Positions 32,488-42,260 are shown, counted from the first letter of the stretch. The stretch: 64,000 bases of DNA from an uncultured Bacteroidales bacterium (GCA_934725015.1 CAKVAS010000007.1:51862-115861); one strand, 5' to 3'. The notes: generated by a model not told the origin, from the sequence alone. Translations and numbers: made by a program.

Positions 32488-33138
32488 ATGAAAGTCAAGG
32501 AAGCACTTTTTGCTGGAAGCAGCACCAGGGTATCGGAGAGGCCGAAGCAGCGGTTCCCGGAATTCGCGTTCATCGGGAGGTCGAACGTCGGCAAGTCCTC
32601 GCTCATAAACATGCTCACCGCCAACAGGAAGCTGGCGATGACTTCCGCAAAGCCGGGGAAGACGCGGCTCGTGAACCACTTCCTCATAAACAGGAGCTGG
32701 TATCTCGTCGATCTTCCGGGCTACGGCTACGCGAAGGCTTCGGCTTCCGAACGGCAGAAGATTCAGCAGGTAATCAACAACTACATAAACCTCTCGCCCG
32801 ACCTGGTCAACCTTTTTGTGCTCATCGACTCGCGTCATGACATCGGAAAGATTGACCTCGACTTTCTTATGGAGCTCGGTGAGCGGCGGATTCCGTTCGC
32901 GATAATCTTCACCAAGGGCGACAAGCAGGGCGTGAACGTGCTCGCGGCGCAGGTGGAGAAGAACAGGAGGCAGCTGCTGGAGTTCTGGGAGGAGCTTCCG
33001 CCGTGTTTCGTGAGCTCGTCGGAAACGGGTGCCGGACGCGAGGAAATCCTCGATTACATCGGGAGCGTGCTGGAGAGCCTTAGGAAGGACAACGATGACA
33101 CGCCGCAGAACGGAAAGCCTGCGGAAAAAGAGGAGTAA
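32488..33138 (+). CDS. engB: Ribosome biogenesis GTP-binding protein EngB/YsxC
   Basis: A 216-residue GTPase with G1 GRSNVGKSSL near residue 30, G2 TSAKPGKTRLVNHF, G3 VDLPGYGYAKAS and G4 IFTKGDK, G5 SSSETG. EngB assists assembly of the 50S ribosomal subunit. The C-terminus carries an acidic/lysine-rich tail. It is 54 bp upstream of prs and probably shares its transcript. Confidence 0.95.
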   Translation: MKVKEALFAGSSTRVSERPKQRFPEFAFIGRSNVGKSSLINMLTANRKLAMTSAKPGKTRLVNHFLINRSWYLVDLPGYGYAKASASERQKIQQVINNYINLSPDLVNLFVLIDSRHDIGKIDLDFLMELGERRIPFAIIFTKGDKQGVNVLAAQVEKNRRQLLEFWEELPPCFVSSSETGAGREEILDYIGSVLESLRKDNDDTPQNGKPAEKEE

Positions 33139-33192
33139 GAGGGAAACGGAGAGAAAAGTGACAGTTTAACAACAATCAAAATATAGAGAAAG

Positions 33193-34143
33193 ATGGATAG
33201 AGAGCATCAGATCAAATTATTCGCCTGCAGGGCATCAAAGGATTTCGCCCTCAAGGTGGCAAAGTGTCTCAACCTCGAACTGGGACAGTCGGAAACGGTA
33301 ACATTCAGCGACGGCGAGTTTCAGCCGGCCTATCTTGAAAGTGTCCGAGGTGCAACTGTATTCATCATCCAATCGACGTTTCCGCCGACGGAGAACCTCA
33401 TGGAACTGCTCCTGATGTGCGACGCGGCACGCAGGGCGTCTGCCTATAAGGTTGTGGCGGTCATGCCTTACTTCGGATGGGCGAGACAGGACAGGAAGGA
33501 CCGTCCGAGGGTGTCAATCGGAGCGAAGCTCGTGGCGAACCTCCTCCACGCCGCCGGGTGCGACCGCGTTATGACCTGCGACCTCCACGCCGACCAGATT
33601 CAGGGATTCTTCGACTTCCCGGTGGATCACCTCTACGCAAGTTCAATCTTCGTCCCTTACATAAAGTCGCTGAACATCGAGAACCTCGCGATTGCCGCGC
33701 CTGACATGGGCGGAGCGAAGAGGGCGCTTGCCTATGCGAAGCATCTCGAATGTCCGGTCATCATCTGCCACAAGTCCCGCGAGAGGGCCAATGTCGTGGG
33801 CTCCATCACCGCAATCGGCGACGTGGAGGGCAAGAACGTGATTATCGTCGATGACATGATTGATACGGCAGGAACGCTCACGAAGGCCGCGAACGTGCTC
33901 AAGGAGATGGGGGCGAAGAGCGTCCGTGCCTGCGCCACGCATCCTGTGTTCTCGGGAAACGCATATCAGAAGATAGCGGACAGTGCGCTTGAGGAGGTGA
34001 TTGTCTCGGACACTATTCCGCTCAGCACGAAGCCGGAGGACGACAAGAGCAAGATTACCGTATGCTCGATGACGGGAATCTTCGCGTCAGTGATTGAAAA
34101 GGTATATAACAACGAGCCTATAAGCACCGGTTTTATATACTGA
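33193..34143 (+). CDS. prs: Ribose-phosphate pyrophosphokinase
   Basis: A 316-residue PRPP synthetase, making phosphoribosyl pyrophosphate from ribose 5-phosphate and ATP. It shows FSDGEFQPAYLESVRG, PYFGWARQDRKDRPR (ATP loop), CDLHADQIQGFF (metal His/Asp) and the PRPP-binding IIVDDMIDTAGT. Full length and cytoplasmic. It feeds purine, pyrimidine, histidine and tryptophan synthesis. Confidence 0.96.
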   Translation: MDREHQIKLFACRASKDFALKVAKCLNLELGQSETVTFSDGEFQPAYLESVRGATVFIIQSTFPPTENLMELLLMCDAARRASAYKVVAVMPYFGWARQDRKDRPRVSIGAKLVANLLHAAGCDRVMTCDLHADQIQGFFDFPVDHLYASSIFVPYIKSLNIENLAIAAPDMGGAKRALAYAKHLECPVIICHKSRERANVVGSITAIGDVEGKNVIIVDDMIDTAGTLTKAANVLKEMGAKSVRACATHPVFSGNAYQKIADSALEEVIVSDTIPLSTKPEDDKSKITVCSMTGIFASVIEKVYNNEPISTGFIY

Positions 34144-34217
34144 GAAACCAGATGGCTCGGCTAATTTTGGAATGATTTTTATATATCATATATATTTGGT
34201 TTATAAAAATTTAGGAT

Positions 34218-34475
34218 ATGAAGATATTTCTTGCAACTTTGATTCTCGTCGCATTCTGTTTCGTCGGACTGGGATTCAACATCATATTTCGTAAAAACGG
34301 GAAATTTCCGGAGACGGAGATATCCAACAACAAGAATATGAAGAAGTTGGGAATCAAGTGTGCCAAGGAAGAGGAAATGAAGATGTGGGGAGACCGCAAA
34401 CGCGCGGGCAGCTGCGAGGATTTGGGATGCAGCGCCTGCGCAGGATGTGAGCTCCACCCGAAGGCCAAAGAATGA
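34218..34475 (+). CDS. Small cysteine-containing membrane protein
   Basis: An 85-residue protein with one N-terminal membrane helix (MKIFLATLILVAFCFVGLGF) and a soluble C-terminus with C-x-x-C spacing (CEDLGCSACAGCELH) plus one more cysteine (GIKC). The five cysteines suggest a metal or disulfide site. I cannot give a function. It lies between prs and der on the same strand. Confidence 0.65.
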   Translation: MKIFLATLILVAFCFVGLGFNIIFRKNGKFPETEISNNKNMKKLGIKCAKEEEMKMWGDRKRAGSCEDLGCSACAGCELHPKAKE

Positions 34476-34557
34476 CGGATGCTCCGCCGAAACGGGGCTA
34501 TGCAAAAATAAGCTTATAAAATTGCCCCCGTGACGGGGCTATAAACGGATAACGACT

Positions 34558-35868
34558 ATGAGTTTGGTAGCTATTGTAGGAAGGCCGAATGTCGGCAAAT
34601 CGACGCTCTTCAACCGTCTGGTGGGGATGCGTCAGGCAATTGTCGATGAGACCGCCGGAGTCACGAGGGATCGTCACTACGGGAAATGTGAATGGTGCGG
34701 GACGGAGTTCTCGATTGTCGATACGGGCGGATACACGTCCAATTCCGACGACATCTTCGAGGAGGAGATACGCAAGCAGGTGGTGCTCGCCGTGGAGGAG
34801 TCGGACCTTGTGCTGTTCATGGTAGAGGCGGCTTCGGGGGTGACCGACTACGACGCGGAGATTGCGCAGATGCTGCGCCGCAGCGGAAAGCCGGTGGTGC
34901 TCGCCGTCAACAAGGTCGATTCGGGAGAGAAGGTCTATGACACCTTCCAGTTCTATTCTCTGGGACTGGGAGACGTCTGGAGCATCTCCGCGGCGAACGG
35001 CGGCGGAACAGGAGACCTTCTGGACGAAATCGTGCGCAGGCTGCCTTCGGATGCCGCGGCCGACAATGACGACCATCCGGAACTGCCGCATTTCGCGATT
35101 GTGGGCCGCCCGAACGTGGGCAAGTCGTCGCTCACCAACGCGCTGCTCGGAAAGGAGAGGAACATCGTAACGCCGATTGCCGGCACGACCCGCGACTCCA
35201 TAGCCACCCTCTTCAACAAGTTCGGACACGAGTTCATGCTGGTCGATACGGCCGGGATGCGCCGCAAGAGCAAGGTTCACGAAGACCTTGAGTTCTACTC
35301 GGTGATGCGCTCCATCCGCGCCATCGAGCACTCGGACGTCTGCATCCTGATGGTCGATGCGCAGAACGGAATCGAGGCCCAGGACATGAGCATCTTCAAC
35401 CTCATCCAGCGCAACCGCAAGGGCTGCGTCATCGTCGTGAACAAGTGGGACGCGGTCGAGAAGGACAGCAACACGATGAAGAAATACACCGAGGCCATCC
35501 GCGAGCGCATAGCCCCGAACAACGATGTCCCAATCGTCTTCACCTCGGTTCTCAACAAGCAGAGAATCATGGATGTGCTCGACGCGGCGGAAAAGGTCTA
35601 TGCCAACTACTCTAAGAAGATTCCGACGTCAAGGCTGAACGAGGTCATGCTCCCGGAAATCGAGAACTACCCGCCGCCGGCATGGAAGGGCAAGTATGTC
35701 AAAATCAAGTACATCACCCAGCTACCGACCCGCAGCCCGTCCTTCGCGTTCTTCTGCAACCTCCCGCAGTACATCCGCGAACCCTACAGGCGCTTCCTCG
35801 AAAACCGCCTTCGCGCCAACTTCGACTTCACCGGCTGTCCCCTCCAGATTTTCATCCGGCAGAAGTAG
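34558..35868 (+). CDS. der: Ribosome biogenesis GTPase Der/EngA
   Basis: A 436-residue protein with two tandem G domains: GRPNVGKSTLF near residue 8 with DTGGYT and NKVD, and GRPNVGKSSLT near 182 with DTAGMRRKS and NKWD. A KH-like C-terminal domain (SRLNEVMLPEIENYPPPAWKGKYVKIKYITQ) completes it. It is essential for late 50S assembly. Only 11 bp separate it from the convergent ATPase gene. Confidence 0.96.
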   Translation: MSLVAIVGRPNVGKSTLFNRLVGMRQAIVDETAGVTRDRHYGKCEWCGTEFSIVDTGGYTSNSDDIFEEEIRKQVVLAVEESDLVLFMVEAASGVTDYDAEIAQMLRRSGKPVVLAVNKVDSGEKVYDTFQFYSLGLGDVWSISAANGGGTGDLLDEIVRRLPSDAAADNDDHPELPHFAIVGRPNVGKSSLTNALLGKERNIVTPIAGTTRDSIATLFNKFGHEFMLVDTAGMRRKSKVHEDLEFYSVMRSIRAIEHSDVCILMVDAQNGIEAQDMSIFNLIQRNRKGCVIVVNKWDAVEKDSNTMKKYTEAIRERIAPNNDVPIVFTSVLNKQRIMDVLDAAEKVYANYSKKIPTSRLNEVMLPEIENYPPPAWKGKYVKIKYITQLPTRSPSFAFFCNLPQYIREPYRRFLENRLRANFDFTGCPLQIFIRQK

Positions 35869-35879
35869 AAAATGAATCG

Positions 35880-37085
35880 CTAATACAGGCAGCCGAAGGC
35901 CCAGAGGGGTATTTTGCGGAAGATTGCTGATTCTATGTCATCGGCGGCAATATAGGCGTTTTCTTTGCCTTTGATTTGCTCATAGCCTTTGTCTGCGCCG
36001 CCGACCTCAACGATGATGTCCCCGTCAATCTTGAAGTCGCCGGTCTTGAGTCCGCCGTATTCGACTTTATGCCCGGACGAAATCAGCTGATTGCAGAAAA
36101 AAGCCTCGCGGACAGTCCCTATTTCCGGAGTCTGGTCCGACAGGACATAGAGCAGGTTCGGGTTTTCCAATAGAATCTTGTCCGGCTTCTGCAAGTCGGA
36201 GATTGTGTCAAGGTTCTGGAATAAGCGGCATATCAGCCTCGACTCTTCCAGATTCTTGAGATACTTCATAACCGTAGGCCTTTCCATTGAAGTAGCGCGG
36301 GCCAGTTTTGAGATGTCCATTTCATATGGAACCAGCTGTGCCAGAATGTGAAGCAGGGCCTTGAGCTTGCGCGTATTGCCCACATCGACATTTCTGTATG
36401 CCGGCAACTCATTGTCAATGATATAGTTCACCACATTCTCAACCTGAACGGGATATGTCCGTCTGTTATCAAAATAGAACGGGTAGCAACCTCCCTGCAA
36501 ATACTGTTTGAAAGCCTCTACGGGCAGGCACTTATCCTTGACAGCCGCACAATACTCATCCGGGGAAGCCAGCAAGTCTCCCAATGAGATTGCGTCAATC
36601 TCGACATTGCGGTCAAAGCGCAGAAACTCCCTGAATGAGAGTTCCGGCATGAAATACGAAATCATTCTTCTGGAAAGATCCGCGTCCCAGTCATTTAACT
36701 GGAGCAGCGAAGAACCGCTGAGAACAATCCGCAGATTCTTGTGTGTGTCATAAATCTCCTTTATCTCACGGCTCCAGCCACGGTATTTGTGGACTTCGTC
36801 AATAAAAAGATGCCGGCCGCCCATCATTACGAAACTGTCCGCCGTGTCAAGCAGAGTATGCGTGGAAAAATAGGAAGAATCCGCGCTGCAATACAGCACC
36901 TGCCTGTCTCCGATGCGGTAATTCTTCTTTATATATTGCTGCATCAGAGTCGATTTGCCGACACCTTTCGCCCCCTTTATGATGAGCAGTCTGAATGACC
37001 AGTCTATTTTCGTCATCATACTTCTGACCAACGACATTGACACCGCAGCAATCTCCGCATCATGCCTTTTAAACAATTTGTCCAT
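35880..37085 (-). CDS. AAA_14/DUF4143 family ATPase
   Basis: A 401-residue ATPase from the ATG at 37085. Walker A is KGAKGVGKST near residue 40, Walker B HLFIDEVHKYRGWS, and VLSGSSLLQL the sensor. The C-terminal half includes LARATSMERPTVMKYLKNLEESRL (winged-helix-like) and FKIDGDIIVEVGGADKGYEQ (nuclease-fold segment), ending PLWAFGCLY. An in-frame TTG upstream lies in the -7 box and is rejected. The gene is close kin to that at 31094-32275. Its upstream region carries four palindromes at 33-bp steps. Confidence 0.82.
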   Translation of the reverse strand: MDKLFKRHDAEIAAVSMSLVRSMMTKIDWSFRLLIIKGAKGVGKSTLMQQYIKKNYRIGDRQVLYCSADSSYFSTHTLLDTADSFVMMGGRHLFIDEVHKYRGWSREIKEIYDTHKNLRIVLSGSSLLQLNDWDADLSRRMISYFMPELSFREFLRFDRNVEIDAISLGDLLASPDEYCAAVKDKCLPVEAFKQYLQGGCYPFYFDNRRTYPVQVENVVNYIIDNELPAYRNVDVGNTRKLKALLHILAQLVPYEMDISKLARATSMERPTVMKYLKNLEESRLICRLFQNLDTISDLQKPDKILLENPNLLYVLSDQTPEIGTVREAFFCNQLISSGHKVEYGGLKTGDFKIDGDIIVEVGGADKGYEQIKGKENAYIAADDIESAIFRKIPLWAFGCLY

Positions 37086-37106
37086 TAGCTGAAAATTTTT
37101 CTTGCG

Positions 37107-37233
37107 CAAATATAACTGTATTTTACAAAATACACAAATTGACCCAAAATGTATTTTGTAAAATACAAAATATGGTCGAATTTGTATTTTACGAAATACA
37201 GAACTAAACCAAAAGTGTATTATGGAAAATACA
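37107..37233 (-). promoter_or_regulatory. -7 box and four 18-bp palindromes at exact 33-bp steps
   Basis: The -7 box TATATTTG (minus strand) is at 37107-37114. Palindromes start at 37117 (TGTATTTTACAAAATACA), 37150 (TGTATTTTGTAAAATACA), 37183 (TGTATTTTACGAAATACA) and 37216 (TGTATTATGGAAAATACA), each exactly 33 bp from the last. The second is a perfect palindrome. The first abuts the promoter, so binding would probably repress the ATPase gene; it could also affect mgsA on the other strand, whose start is at 37355. Confidence 0.85.
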
Positions 37234-37354
37234 CGACAGGTTGGCTTGTTTTTTGTGCGGCTGAGGGGGCGTATATGTGGCTGAATGCCGGGGATGAGTA
37301 CTCGGATTGATTGCCCGGATTGAGAATGCCTGAAAATATTGAAAAACTTGATAC

Positions 37355-37810
37355 ATGATACGGAATATCGCTCTTGTGGCGCATGACGCCAGGAAGGTCG
37401 AGCTTATCGACTGGGTGAAGTTCAACGCGGGGTCGCTGAAGGACTGCAGGCTTTTCTGCACGGGAACGACCGGAAGACTGGTGCGGGAGGCATTGGAGAA
37501 GGAGCTCGGGAAGGAATGCCCTGAGATTACCTGCCTGCTGTCCGGTCCTCTGGGAGGAGACGCGCAGATCGGGTCGATGATTGCGGAGGGACGGGTGGAT
37601 ATGCTCGTGTTCTTCTGCGACAATCTCATAATGCAGGGACATCAGAACGATGTCATGGGACTCGTGAGGCTCGCGTCGCTCTACAATATCCCTTTCGCCA
37701 CGAACCGCAGCACGGCGGACTTCATCATATCCTCGACACTCTTCAAGTCGGAGACCTACCGACCGATTATCCCCGCCTGCATCGAGAACTACAAGAACCG
37801 CAAGCTCTGA
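37355..37810 (+). CDS. mgsA: Methylglyoxal synthase
   Basis: A 151-residue enzyme converting dihydroxyacetone phosphate to methylglyoxal and phosphate, a bypass of lower glycolysis. It has ALVAHDARK, FCTGTTGRLV (phosphate-binding), LSGPLGGDAQIG with the catalytic Asp, and DMLVFFCDNL. Full length. Convergent with the GH2 gene, with three bases between stops. Confidence 0.93.
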   Translation: MIRNIALVAHDARKVELIDWVKFNAGSLKDCRLFCTGTTGRLVREALEKELGKECPEITCLLSGPLGGDAQIGSMIAEGRVDMLVFFCDNLIMQGHQNDVMGLVRLASLYNIPFATNRSTADFIISSTLFKSETYRPIIPACIENYKNRKL

Positions 37811-37813
37811 ATA

Positions 37814-40474
37814 TCATTTAACCTTGATTAAGGTTTCCGCCGACATGGTCTTGCCCGGGCCGTCGTCAGAAACCGCACGCAAGGTCACCTTGCCTGCCTT
37901 CCCGACCGGACTGAGGATAACAAGAGCCTTCCCATACATCGCGTGACGGCGGTCCGACTTGAAGCGTTCCAGCGAAACCGGGCTGCCGTTATCGACTCCC
38001 GCAATCTCAGCCGGTCCTGACACCTCGAAGCGAATCAGATTGTCCGCCTTCGGGCAGAGAGTTCCATCCTTGTCCAGAACCTCAATGGTCACGAAGCACA
38101 GCTCTCGGCCGGCCTCGGAAATGACTGTCCTGTCCGGAATCAGCCTCAGCGACGCGGGCTCGCCGGCTGTCCGCACAACAGCCTCGCGCACGGCACGCCC
38201 GTCCTTCTTGGCGACGGCCTTCAGTTCGCCCGGTTCGAACGGAACCCTCCAGCGGACATGAAACTCCGTAGAGCCGTCGGTGAGTTTCCGCCTTTCGCCG
38301 AGACTACGGCCGTTCAGGAAAAGTTCCACGCAGTCCGCATTGTTGTAGTAGGCACACACATCGACGGTCTCCCCCTCTTTCCAGTTCCAGTGCGGGAACA
38401 GGTGCAGGACATCAACTTCCGGCCGCCATACGGACTGATACATATAATATATGTCCTTAGGGAATCCCGCCAAATCGACCGTTCCGAAATAGGAACTGCG
38501 TGCGGGCCAGCCATAAGGGATAGGCTCGCCGATGTAGTCGAATCCTGTCCAGATGAACTGCCCGCTGATGAAGTCGTTGTGCAGGACATCGTGGAGCGAC
38601 TTTTCGTGGGTGCAGCCCCAAGGGACATGATAGTTGTCGTAGGAAGAGCAGGCGAAAGACGGCTCACGCGCGGGGTCGTCCCACAGCGGAGGGCAGACCT
38701 TCACCGAATCCGAAGGCATCCTGTACCAGCCTCGGGTCATCAGCGCGGAAACGCTCTCGCTCACGATGAAGGGCTTGCCGGGAAAATTTGTCGGGACCGA
38801 GGAGAACCAGCCGTCATGGTAGTTGTAGCCAATCACGTCCAGCGCACCGGAGCGGAAGATGTGATTGCCCGGGTCAGGTTCGTTGCAGCCGGAGGTTATC
38901 GGGCGCGTCGGGTCAAGTTCCCGCACAATCCCGGCAAGTTTCGCGGCAAGGAGAGAATTTACGCTCGTCTCCCCGAGCGCGGCCAGCTTGCTCCTGTCCT
39001 GCCCGAAGTTGAGTATGAAGTTCGCCTCGGCGAGGGACAGGGTGTCCGCGCTCGCGTTGCTCCACTGCTCAAGCACCTCGTTGCCTATGCTCCACATGAA
39101 AATGGAGGCGTGATTCCTGTCACGCATCACATGGTCGCGGAGATCACGCTCGTGCCACTCGTCAAAGAACCTCGCGTAGTCCCTCTCGGTCTTTCTCTGC
39201 CGCCACATATCAAACGGTTCGTCCATCACCAAAAGCCCCATCCTGTCACAAAGGTCAAGCAGTTCCGGGGCAGGAGGGTTGTGCGAACATCTCACCGCAT
39301 TCACGCCCATCTCCTTCATTATTCTCAGCTGGCGCTCCGCCGCGGACAGATTGAACGCCGAACCGAGCGCCCCGAGGTCGTGATGCAGGCACACCCCGTT
39401 GATTTTCATCCGCTCGCCGTTCAGAGAAAAACCCTTTTCCGCGTCAAAGGCGAATGTTCGGAATCCGGTTGAAGTTTCATGAATGTCGCAGAGCCTCCCG
39501 TCGTTCATAAGGCTGACTTTCAGGCGATAAAGATATGGGTCGGCGACGCTCCACAGGCGCGGAGTCTCCACTTCCAGCATCTGCCCGCAGCTCAGCCCGT
39601 CCCCGAGTTCCGAGCGTGCGGACGCGACACGCCTGCCGTCGGCATCAAAGAGTTCAGTCAAGACCTCCGCCGCCCCGGCATGAAAATCCGAGGGAGCCTC
39701 CGCAGTCGTCGTGACAAGAAGCCGGTTTCCGTTCTCTGCTCGTGCGAACACGCCCCACTGCGCAATGTGCAGCGGTTCCTGAATCCGAAGCCAGACATTC
39801 CTGTAAATCCCGCATCCGCTGTACCAACGCGAGTTGGGCTGGTCGGAATTGTTCACCCGCACCGCGAGGACATTATCCCCGTCCCAGTTGATGTAGGGAG
39901 TCAAGTCGTATGAGAATGAGATATATCCGTAAGGCCTCGTTCCGAGTTCAACGCCGTTCAGCCACACGGTCGAGTTCATATACACCCCGTCGAAATCGAT
40001 ATGAACGACCTTGCCGCGAAGCTTCCCGTCCATCCGGAAATTCTTGCGGTACCATCCTATGCCGCCCGGGAGTGCGCCTCCGCCTGTTCCTGAAGGGTTC
40101 GCGGCGTTGAAGTCCCCCTCAACGGCCCAGTCGTGCGGAAGTTCGAGGCTTCTCCATGCAGAATCGTCGAAGTCAGGCAGGGCAAGGTCGCCGGAATCCT
40201 CGGGGCCGACGCTGCGCGCGAGCAGTGACTCTCCCTCGGAGGGGTCAGGAAGCCAGCAGCCGTAGGGTACCTCAAGGGAGGAGCCTTCCTCAAAGACTGC
40301 GGTCGGGGTCTCAAGAAGCTCCGTGCCGCTGCAGAGTGCGAACTTCCAGCCTTTGTTGAAGTTCTGCCGGCCGTCGGAAGAAACCTGTCCCGTGCAGGAC
40401 GGGAAAAGAATGGCCGCGGCAAGAAATGAGGCGGCAAGCAGAATCGCCGGTGGTGTGGTTGAGATTCGTTTCAT
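37814..40474 (-). CDS. GH2 family glycoside hydrolase lipoprotein (beta-galactosidase-like)
   Basis: An 886-residue exported enzyme. A signal peptide ends in LFPSC (lipobox, Cys about 27). A sugar-binding beta-sandwich (LPHDWAVEGDFN..., GWYRKNF, DFDGVYMNSTVWLNG), the Ig-like domain and a TIM barrel follow, with acid/base Glu in WSIGNEVLEQ near 463 and nucleophile Glu in PFIVSESVSA near 572. C-terminal Ig-like domains include a DUF4982-like stretch. It is probably anchored to the membrane and removes terminal beta-linked sugars in the periplasm or at the surface. It is divergent from the adjacent polysaccharide-utilisation locus and likely belongs to it functionally. The substrate, galactoside or otherwise, cannot be fixed. 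Confidence 0.88.
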   Translation of the reverse strand: MKRISTTPPAILLAASFLAAAILFPSCTGQVSSDGRQNFNKGWKFALCSGTELLETPTAVFEEGSSLEVPYGCWLPDPSEGESLLARSVGPEDSGDLALPDFDDSAWRSLELPHDWAVEGDFNAANPSGTGGGALPGGIGWYRKNFRMDGKLRGKVVHIDFDGVYMNSTVWLNGVELGTRPYGYISFSYDLTPYINWDGDNVLAVRVNNSDQPNSRWYSGCGIYRNVWLRIQEPLHIAQWGVFARAENGNRLLVTTTAEAPSDFHAGAAEVLTELFDADGRRVASARSELGDGLSCGQMLEVETPRLWSVADPYLYRLKVSLMNDGRLCDIHETSTGFRTFAFDAEKGFSLNGERMKINGVCLHHDLGALGSAFNLSAAERQLRIMKEMGVNAVRCSHNPPAPELLDLCDRMGLLVMDEPFDMWRQRKTERDYARFFDEWHERDLRDHVMRDRNHASIFMWSIGNEVLEQWSNASADTLSLAEANFILNFGQDRSKLAALGETSVNSLLAAKLAGIVRELDPTRPITSGCNEPDPGNHIFRSGALDVIGYNYHDGWFSSVPTNFPGKPFIVSESVSALMTRGWYRMPSDSVKVCPPLWDDPAREPSFACSSYDNYHVPWGCTHEKSLHDVLHNDFISGQFIWTGFDYIGEPIPYGWPARSSYFGTVDLAGFPKDIYYMYQSVWRPEVDVLHLFPHWNWKEGETVDVCAYYNNADCVELFLNGRSLGERRKLTDGSTEFHVRWRVPFEPGELKAVAKKDGRAVREAVVRTAGEPASLRLIPDRTVISEAGRELCFVTIEVLDKDGTLCPKADNLIRFEVSGPAEIAGVDNGSPVSLERFKSDRRHAMYGKALVILSPVGKAGKVTLRAVSDDGPGKTMSAETLIKVK

Positions 40475-40686
40475 TCTGTTGATATTACAATATTTTATTA
40501 TCAGCCGGTATTTTGTTATCAGTCAGTATTCCACTATCAGTCAGTGCGTTATCCACAAAATGAGGATATATTCAAAATAGTGTTCCCATAATAATGACAC
40601 TCGAGAACGATGAAAACGAACCGAAAATTCATAATTTCATTTTATGGAAATCATTGCATATCTTTACCGCGATTTTTCAGAAAAAC

Positions 40687-41256
40687 ATGGCAACGGCTCA
40701 CGATGACAACGAATACCTTGAGGGAATCAGGAAGGGCGACACGAACGTCTTTTCCGATTTCTTCGAGGAGTATTATCTCAATCTCGTGATGTTCTGCGGA
40801 GGATATATCCGCAACCTTCACGCGTGCGAGGACATCGTCGCGGCCGTCTTTCTCCACATCTGGGAGACGCGCGGGAGCTTCAGCATCGACCGTTCACTGA
40901 AGTCCTACCTGCTCGCCGCCGTGAGGAACCGCGCCCTCAACGAACTGAGGCACCATCGGGTGAGGGACGAACATAGCAGCCGGGTGCTTGCGGAAAGCGT
41001 GCTTGAGAGCAACGACGTCGAGCACTACATATTCTACAGCGACCTAAGGCGCGACTACGAGAAGGCCGTGGCCGGGCTTCCCAAAAATCTGCGGGAAACT
41101 TTCCTCATGTTCATGGAGGACGGACTGCGGACACGGGACATCTCCGAACGGCTCGAAATCACTCAGAGGGCCGTGGAACTGAGGCTGAAAAAGGCGCTTG
41201 CCATAATCAGGGACGGTCTGGGAGCAGTGTTGGTTTTGATAAACGTTTTGCAATGA
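40687..41256 (+). CDS. ECF-type RNA polymerase sigma factor
   Basis: A 189-residue sigma-70 family protein. Region 2 is FSDFFEEYYLNLVMFCGGYIRNLHACEDIVAAVFLHIW; region 4 is LPKNLRETFLMFMEDGLRTRDISERLEITQRAVELRLKKAL. The ATG at 40687 (MATAHDDNEYLEGI) is preferred to the ATG at 40594 because the latter precedes a weak TATCTTTA promoter-like box. It overlaps the anti-sigma gene by four bases. In Bacteroidota such pairs switch on a polysaccharide-utilisation locus when its SusC transporter reports ligand. Confidence 0.88.
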   Translation: MATAHDDNEYLEGIRKGDTNVFSDFFEEYYLNLVMFCGGYIRNLHACEDIVAAVFLHIWETRGSFSIDRSLKSYLLAAVRNRALNELRHHRVRDEHSSRVLAESVLESNDVEHYIFYSDLRRDYEKAVAGLPKNLRETFLMFMEDGLRTRDISERLEITQRAVELRLKKALAIIRDGLGAVLVLINVLQ

Positions 41257-42260
41257 TGGATAATGTCGTCGAACTGATGAGGGCCTACCTTGAGGACAGG
41301 GCCACCGAAAATGAGAGAAGGACGCTGGAGGAATATGTCTCCGCGTCCGAAGAGAACCTCCGGGAGTACCTGAAGTTCAGAAACTTGTGGGAGGCTTCGC
41401 ACGCTCCGTTCAGGGAAGATGCGATAGATGTCGAAAAGGCCCGCAGGAAGATGCTCGCGGAGACGGGAGCCGGACGCGGGACTTTCGGGAGGAGGCTTCT
41501 CGGCATCTGGAAGAACGCGGCGGCCATACTGCTGATTCCGCTGCTCGGAGCCTCGGCCTACCTCGCCTACATCCTGGGCACGGCCTCGGACAGGGAGCCT
41601 GCCGAACTCTCCGTGTCGGCGCCCTACGGCTCGGTCGTCAGGACAAGGCTCGCCGACGGAACCTCAATCTGTCTCAACTCAGGTTCGAGACTCACCTATA
41701 TGGACAGTTACCCGCAAGGGGAGCGAACCGTGGGCCTCGACGGGGAGGGGTGGTTTGAAGTGGTCTCGGACAGGGACAACCCGTTCACGGTGAAGCTTGA
41801 GGACGGGAGCGAGGTAACGGCGACGGGGACATCATTCAACATCGACGCATACGACACGGACAGGCTGCGCGTGACCCTCGTAGAAGGGACGCTGGACATA
41901 GGCTGCGGAGGCGGCCGCCACAGGCTCGGGCAGGGATGTCAGCTGATACGCACGGGAGAGGTGGTGCGGACGGAACAGGTTTCCGACGTGTTCAAGTGGA
42001 TTTCATGGAAGGACGACATACTCGCGTTCAGGGGCGACGACATGGGCTATGTCTTCGACAGGCTTTCCAACATATTCAGCGTCGGCATAGAGGTGAGCGA
42101 CCGCAGCATTCTGGACATGAGGCTCCGCGCCACCTTCTCGGACGAGAAGATTGAGGACATAATGTCCCTGCTCGAACAGGTGCTCCCCATACGCTGCGAG
42201 AGGATTGCCGTGGACTCCGCCGAGGGAGGAAGAAAAAAATTCGTGATTTCTTCAAAATAA
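41253..42260 (+). CDS. FecR-type anti-sigma factor
   Basis: A 335-residue inner-membrane protein. The cytoplasmic N-terminal helical part binds the sigma factor; one membrane helix (NAAAILLIPLLGASAYLAYILG, about 88-110) is followed by the FecR domain (SAPYGSVVRTRLADGTSICLNSGSRLTYMDSYP...) and a C-terminal DUF4974-like domain (ILAFRGDDMGYVFDRLSNIFSVGIEV). It holds the ECF sigma inactive until the STN domain of the SusC protein signals. Starts at ATGATGG overlapping the sigma stop. Confidence 0.9.
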   Translation: MMDNVVELMRAYLEDRATENERRTLEEYVSASEENLREYLKFRNLWEASHAPFREDAIDVEKARRKMLAETGAGRGTFGRRLLGIWKNAAAILLIPLLGASAYLAYILGTASDREPAELSVSAPYGSVVRTRLADGTSICLNSGSRLTYMDSYPQGERTVGLDGEGWFEVVSDRDNPFTVKLEDGSEVTATGTSFNIDAYDTDRLRVTLVEGTLDIGCGGGRHRLGQGCQLIRTGEVVRTEQVSDVFKWISWKDDILAFRGDDMGYVFDRLSNIFSVGIEVSDRSILDMRLRATFSDEKIEDIMSLLEQVLPIRCERIAVDSAEGGRKKFVISSK

